Below, one piece after another: positions 61,182 through 64,000 of a stretch of DNA of 64,000 nucleotides; within the stretch, counting starts at the first letter, position 1; the number at the start of each line of letters is the position of its first letter. The position numbers were made by a program, and so were the translations under genes. This stretch comes from Cloacibacterium caeni. Lineage in GTDB: Bacteria > Bacteroidota > Bacteroidia > Flavobacteriales > Weeksellaceae. The DNA lies in assembly GCF_907163125.1 (NCBI RefSeq), contig NZ_OU015319.1:1860001-1924000 (forward strand). Direction: 5' to 3'. Under the pieces are notes generated by a model that saw only the letters and a list, made by a program, of their open reading frames with translations, was not told the DNA's origin and made no database searches.

Positions 61182-61264
61182 TGGGGAGAGCAGGATTCGA
61201 ACCTGCGAAGTCGTAAGACAGCAGAGTTACAGTCTGATCCATTTGGCCACTCTGGAATCTCCCC
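61182..61264 (-). tRNA. tRNA-Tyr (GTA)
   Basis: 83 bases with the long variable arm of class II tRNAs. Acceptor GGGGAGA / TCTCCCC, discriminator A, anticodon GTA in CTGTAACT. Confidence 0.95.
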
Positions 61265-61285
61265 GCTTGTTTTTTATAAATTATG

Positions 61286-61359
61286 AGCCTCCAGAGGGAT
61301 TCGAACCCACGACCCCGAGATTACAAATCACGTGCTCTGGCCAACTGAGCTATGGAGGC
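61286..61359 (-). tRNA. tRNA-Thr (TGT)
   Basis: 74 bases. Acceptor GCCTCCA / TGGAGGC, discriminator U, anticodon loop TTTGTAA (TGT). The anticodon stem CGTGA / TCTCG carries a central U-U mismatch. First gene of the tRNA-tuf transcript. Confidence 0.93.
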
Positions 61360-61404
61360 AAAATTTGAGATTTCAAAAGAACTGTTATTCCCTTTTTGCG
61401 AGTG

Positions 61405-61436
61405 CAAATATAATACAGTTTTTTTGAAATCCACAA
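61405..61436 (-). promoter_or_regulatory. tRNA-tuf promoter TTG-N21-TATATTTG
   Basis: -33 TTG (61434-61436) and -7 TATATTTG (61405-61412), 21 bases apart, on the minus strand, 45 bases before tRNA-Thr(TGT). Confidence 0.7.
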
Positions 61437-61466
61437 ATATTTTTTAAAAAATTTTTAATTATTTTT

Positions 61467-61757
61467 CTATGCCATTTCTTTTTTCTTGATTAACAGTTTC
61501 TTAGCAGTATCATAACACTGGTCTAAACTTTCTTCAAAACTAGCACTTGTCTTCTTTACCACAATATCATCACCTGGAACATGTAATCTAATCTCAGCAG
61601 TCTTATTTTCTTTTTCAGAAGAATTCTCTACTTTTAAGAAAACTTCGCACTCGATAATTTTATCATAAAAGGTTTCTAACTTATTTAATTTTTTGTCTAA
61701 ATACTCTTCTAGTGGTGCATGTGGTGTTAAACCGATTGATTGTACTGTAATTTTCAT
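61467..61757 (-). CDS. hpf: Ribosome hibernation-promoting factor (HPF/RaiA)
   Basis: A 96-residue short-form HPF that binds the 30S subunit and silences ribosomes in stationary phase. The beta-alpha-beta fold is seen as ITVQSIGLTPHAPLEEYLDKKLNKLETFYDKIIECEVFLKVE, EIRLHVPGDDIVVKKTSASFEESLDQCYDTAKKLLIKKKEM. It lies 34 bases after xerC on the same strand. Confidence 0.93.
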   Translation of the reverse strand: MKITVQSIGLTPHAPLEEYLDKKLNKLETFYDKIIECEVFLKVENSSEKENKTAEIRLHVPGDDIVVKKTSASFEESLDQCYDTAKKLLIKKKEMA

Positions 61758-61791
61758 AACGCTAACATTTTTTTTAATTAAAAAAGAAAAA

Positions 61792-62676
61792 CTAATCTTC
61801 TTTTTTATAGGCTCTGGGATGAGCCTGATTAAACACTCTTTTTAATTGCTCTATATTGCCATTCGTGTAAACTTGTGTAGAAGCTAAACTAGAATGACCT
61901 AATATTTTTTTAACTTTAGAAATTTCCGCGCCATTATTCAAAACATGAGTAGCAAAGCTATGCCTTAAAATATGTGGGCTCTTTTTTTTCTTTAAAGTTA
62001 TAAGACTAAGGTAGCGATTTACCACTGAATACACAAATTTTTCGGATAGTTTTTTTCCATTTTCACGAACGAAAAAATAAATACCAGAATCTTCATTAGG
62101 CTTTCTAATTGCTACATATTCCTGCATCCTTTTTAGTAGATTTTCAGAAACAGGAACTACTCTTTGCTTATTTCCTTTCCCTTTGACAAAGATTTCAGAT
62201 TTTGAAAAATCTACTTGCTCTAATAATATATTGCAGAGTTCCGATTTTCTCATTCCAGTTTGGTAAAGCGTTTCTATAATAAGCTTTTCTAAAGAATTCT
62301 CTGATTCACTTTCTAAAATCTCTCCTAAATTTTCCATCTCCTCTTCAGAAATAGGAATTTGTTTTTCGGCATAAAATTTAAGAGAAGGTATCGTTTCTAA
62401 AGGAGAGACTTGAATTTCACCTATTTTCAGAAGATATAAATAAAAACTCCTTAAGCTAGAAAGTTTACGGTTAATGCTTCTTTTTTGGATTTTTTTCTGA
62501 GAAAGTGAGACGATGAAATTACGAATGATTTTTTTATCTACCTTTTTTAAATCTTCCGTTCCTTCTGTTTCCGAAATGAACAGTAGCAAGTCTTCTAAAT
62601 CTTTTTTATAACTCACCAGCGTATTCTGAGAATAGCGCTTCTCTACTGAAATATAATCTAGAAACTTGTTAATCAT
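61792..62676 (-). CDS. xerC: Tyrosine recombinase XerC
   Basis: Site-specific recombinase that, with its partner, resolves chromosome dimers at dif. An N-terminal SAM-like DNA-binding domain is followed by the catalytic domain with YQTGMRKSELCN (Arg), FVKGKGNKQR (Lys), HILRHSFATH (His-x-x-Arg), LGHSSLASTQVYT (His and nucleophile Tyr). 294 residues, complete. The rpsU-xerC-hpf order in front of tuf is conserved in Flavobacteriia, so this is the chromosomal Xer rather than a phage integrase. Confidence 0.93.
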   Translation of the reverse strand: MINKFLDYISVEKRYSQNTLVSYKKDLEDLLLFISETEGTEDLKKVDKKIIRNFIVSLSQKKIQKRSINRKLSSLRSFYLYLLKIGEIQVSPLETIPSLKFYAEKQIPISEEEMENLGEILESESENSLEKLIIETLYQTGMRKSELCNILLEQVDFSKSEIFVKGKGNKQRVVPVSENLLKRMQEYVAIRKPNEDSGIYFFVRENGKKLSEKFVYSVVNRYLSLITLKKKKSPHILRHSFATHVLNNGAEISKVKKILGHSSLASTQVYTNGNIEQLKRVFNQAHPRAYKKED

Positions 62677-62699
62677 GAATTAATAGGTATATAAAACAA

Positions 62700-62737
62700 A
62701 AATCACTTCTCAAATATAAGAATTTGAAAAGTGATTT
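62700..62737 (-). terminator. rpsU terminator overlapping the xerC promoter
   Basis: Minus-strand stem AAATCACTTTTCAAAT / ATTTGAGAAGTGATTT (one mismatch) followed by TTTG-TTTTAT. The -7 box for xerC lies in its 3' arm. Confidence 0.7.
62711..62718 (-). promoter_or_regulatory. -7 box TATATTTG of xerC
   Basis: Perfect TAnnTTTG on the minus strand, inside the rpsU terminator hairpin, 34 bases before the xerC ATG. Confidence 0.5.
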
Positions 62738-62761
62738 CGATATTTTTTAAAGAAAAACTAA

Positions 62762-62959
62762 TTAAGCTTGTTCTTCTTTGCTTAATTCTCTTTGCTTATG
62801 AGCTGCTTTAAGTTTTGATTGTCTTAAAGTCACAGAAGGTTTTGTGAACTGTTGTCTAGATCTTAACGCTCTTACAACACCAGTTTTATCAAATTTTCTT
62901 TTATACTTCTTAAGTGCTCTGTCGATAGACTCTCCGTCTTTTACTGGAATTATTAACAT
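62762..62959 (-). CDS. rpsU: 30S ribosomal protein S21
   Basis: 65 residues, highly basic. MLIIPVKDGESIDRALKKYKRKFDKTGVVRALRSRQQFTKPSVTLRQSKLKAAHK is the S21 fold. S21 contacts the anti-Shine-Dalgarno end of 16S rRNA; in Bacteroidota this end is sequestered. It has its own near-ideal promoter. Confidence 0.96.
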   Translation of the reverse strand: MLIIPVKDGESIDRALKKYKRKFDKTGVVRALRSRQQFTKPSVTLRQSKLKAAHKQRELSKEEQA

Positions 62960-62983
62960 ATATTACATCTCATTTTGTGGTTG

Positions 62984-63013
62984 CAAAAGTATAAAAATTT
63001 TTAAACTCCACAA
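62984..63013 (-). promoter_or_regulatory. rpsU promoter TTG-N19-TACTTTTG
   Basis: -33 TTG (63011-63013), 19-base spacer and -7 TACTTTTG (62984-62991) on the minus strand, 24 bases before the ATG. Confidence 0.75.
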
Positions 63014-63029
63014 AATTTAATTACAAAAA

Positions 63030-64000
63030 TTAAAAAATTTCTTTGTGAAGTTGTGCTTTATACAGATTTGCATAATATCCATTTTTCGCAAGCAACTCTT
63101 CGTGTTTGCCTTCTTCTACTAATTTACCAGAATCCATCACGAGAATTTTATCGGCTTTTTCTATGGTTGACAATCTATGCGCAATGATAATTGAAGTTCT
63201 GTTTTGAGTAATTTTCTCAGTAGCTTTCTGTATCAATTTTTCACTTTCTGGGTCTATAGAAGAAGTTGCTTCGTCTAAAATCAAAATCTTAGGATCAGAA
63301 AGATAAGCTCTTAAGAAAGATAACAACTGTCGCTGACCAAGAGAAATACTACTTCCTCTCTCGCTTACAACAAAGTCATAACCTCCCGGTAATCGCTCAA
63401 TAAATTCATCTACTTCAATATCTTGAGCAACTTTTTTAATTTTTTCAAGCGGAATAGTGTCCCCCAAAGTAAGATTTTCATAAATACTCCCATGAAAAAG
63501 GAAAACATCTTGTAGAACTACACCTACTTTGCTTCGCAAATCGTACAACTCATAATCTCTGATATCAATATCATCCAGTAAAATTTTACCTGAGTTAATA
63601 TCATAAAATCTTGTAATCAACTGAATAATGGTAGATTTCCCAGCACCTGTTGCTCCAACTATCGCCACTGTTTCGCCCGGATTCACTTTGAAATCGACTC
63701 CTTTCAGAACTTCTTGCTTTTCATCATAAGAAAATCTCACATTTTGGAATTCTATTTTTCCTTCGATATGATCTTTTTTGATGGTTCCGAGATTCGGCAT
63801 TGAGTTTTCTTCGTCCATAATTCCTAAAACTCTTTCTGCACCTACCAAACCACGCTGAATATTATTAAATCTATCTGCAATCTGACGAAGCGGACGAATC
63901 AACATATTAATATAAGAAATAAACGCAATCACTTGTCCCGGAGAAATATCTCTCGCCGTCAATGCATTATATCCTGCCACAAAAAGAATCAGTCCAATGA
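63030..64000 (-). CDS. ABC exporter (MsbA-like), C-terminal part, truncated by the window
   Basis: The reading frame stays open to the last base; the GTG at 63980 is an internal valine, not a start. The visible part begins in the last transmembrane region (AGYNALTARDISPGQVIAFISYINMLIRPLRQIADRFNNIQRGLVGAERV) and continues into a full nucleotide-binding domain. Walker A is VGATGAGKST, the Q loop VVLQDVFLFHGSIYENLTLG, the signature ISLGQRQLLSF, Walker B ILILDEATSSID and the switch IIIAHRLST. The degenerate signature (SLGQ for SGGQ) is typical of this exporter branch. It exports lipids or drugs; the substrate is unknown. Confidence 0.9.
   Translation of the reverse strand, partial: IGLILFVAGYNALTARDISPGQVIAFISYINMLIRPLRQIADRFNNIQRGLVGAERVLGIMDEENSMPNLGTIKKDHIEGKIEFQNVRFSYDEKQEVLKGVDFKVNPGETVAIVGATGAGKSTIIQLITRFYDINSGKILLDDIDIRDYELYDLRSKVGVVLQDVFLFHGSIYENLTLGDTIPLEKIKKVAQDIEVDEFIERLPGGYDFVVSERGSSISLGQRQLLSFLRAYLSDPKILILDEATSSIDPESEKLIQKATEKITQNRTSIIIAHRLSTIEKADKILVMDSGKLVEEGKHEELLAKNGYYANLYKAQLHKEIF

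Noticed and set aside
61792-62676. Tyrosine recombinase as a phage or island integrase
   Set aside because: It lies in the conserved rpsU-xerC-hpf context and has XerC length and motifs.
1-64000. CRISPR arrays
   Set aside because: No regularly spaced direct repeats of 24-40 bases were seen; the repeats present are short tandem words or palindromes.

Overview
The window reads as chromosomal DNA of a Flavobacteriia member, most likely Weeksellaceae (the Chryseobacterium / Cloacibacterium / Riemerella neighbourhood). Supporting signs are low GC, A-rich start regions without Shine-Dalgarno sequences, many promoters of the Bacteroidota type (TTG ... TAnnTTTG), type IX secretion system (T9SS) parts, gene families typical of the group (PorSS plug protein, DUF3467, HopJ, a short SpeA-like decarboxylase, an Nfu-type scaffold), and the gene order rpsU-xerC-hpf-tRNAs-tuf-trnW-secE-nusG ... 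rplKAJL-rpoBC-DUF3467. The genus is inference.

Layout. 1-14.2 kb: housekeeping genes for polyamines (SpeA), thiamine pyrophosphate, cobalamin adenosylation, LPS export (LptB), heme (HemB), deoxyribose-phosphate (DeoC with an Lrp regulator), TrmD, a type II NADH dehydrogenase, a GH25 lysozyme, a HopJ protein and an ABC-F ATPase. 14.2-24.3 kb: a PIF1-like helicase, a norCB nitric oxide reductase with an FNR-like site, a gamma carbonic anhydrase, an Nfu scaffold, HemH, a toxin-antitoxin pair, the T9SS plug protein and a metallo-hydrolase. 24.3-36.6 kb: thioredoxin-fold proteins, MiaA, AroC, a polytopic membrane protein, tRNA-Cys, FolB, NadA, Gmk, YicC, LpxK and PunA. 36.6-39.5 kb: a candidate 6S-like RNA, then a PadR regulator with three tandem paralogous membrane proteins that share an invariant N-terminal module. 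39.5-43.9 kb: DinB, a cytoplasmic alpha-amylase, an NPP-type phosphodiesterase and DUF3467. 43.9-64 kb: the transcription/translation cluster on the minus strand, ending in a truncated ABC exporter at the window edge.

The most unusual places are two. First, an AT-rich accessory segment (about 54.8-58.5 kb) lies between nusG and rplK, which are neighbours in most bacteria. It carries an orphan UmuC-type polymerase, a MITE-like element with 15-bp inverted repeats and an 8-bp flanking direct repeat, and a three-gene exported-protein operon: a lipoprotein with a glycine-zipper, bacteriocin-like tail, a small barrel-like protein, and a YiiX-like cysteine hydrolase. Second, the PadR plus triple-paralog cassette shows a constant-module / variable-domain architecture.

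Other threads: several genes have a -7 box only 3-10 bases before the ATG, suggesting leaderless mRNAs. Dispersed short repeats have invaded coding ends and one ABC-F linker. Terminators and promoters are nested at two sites. No CRISPR array, rRNA, intact insertion sequence or prophage was seen. All functions are read from sequence motifs without database searches.
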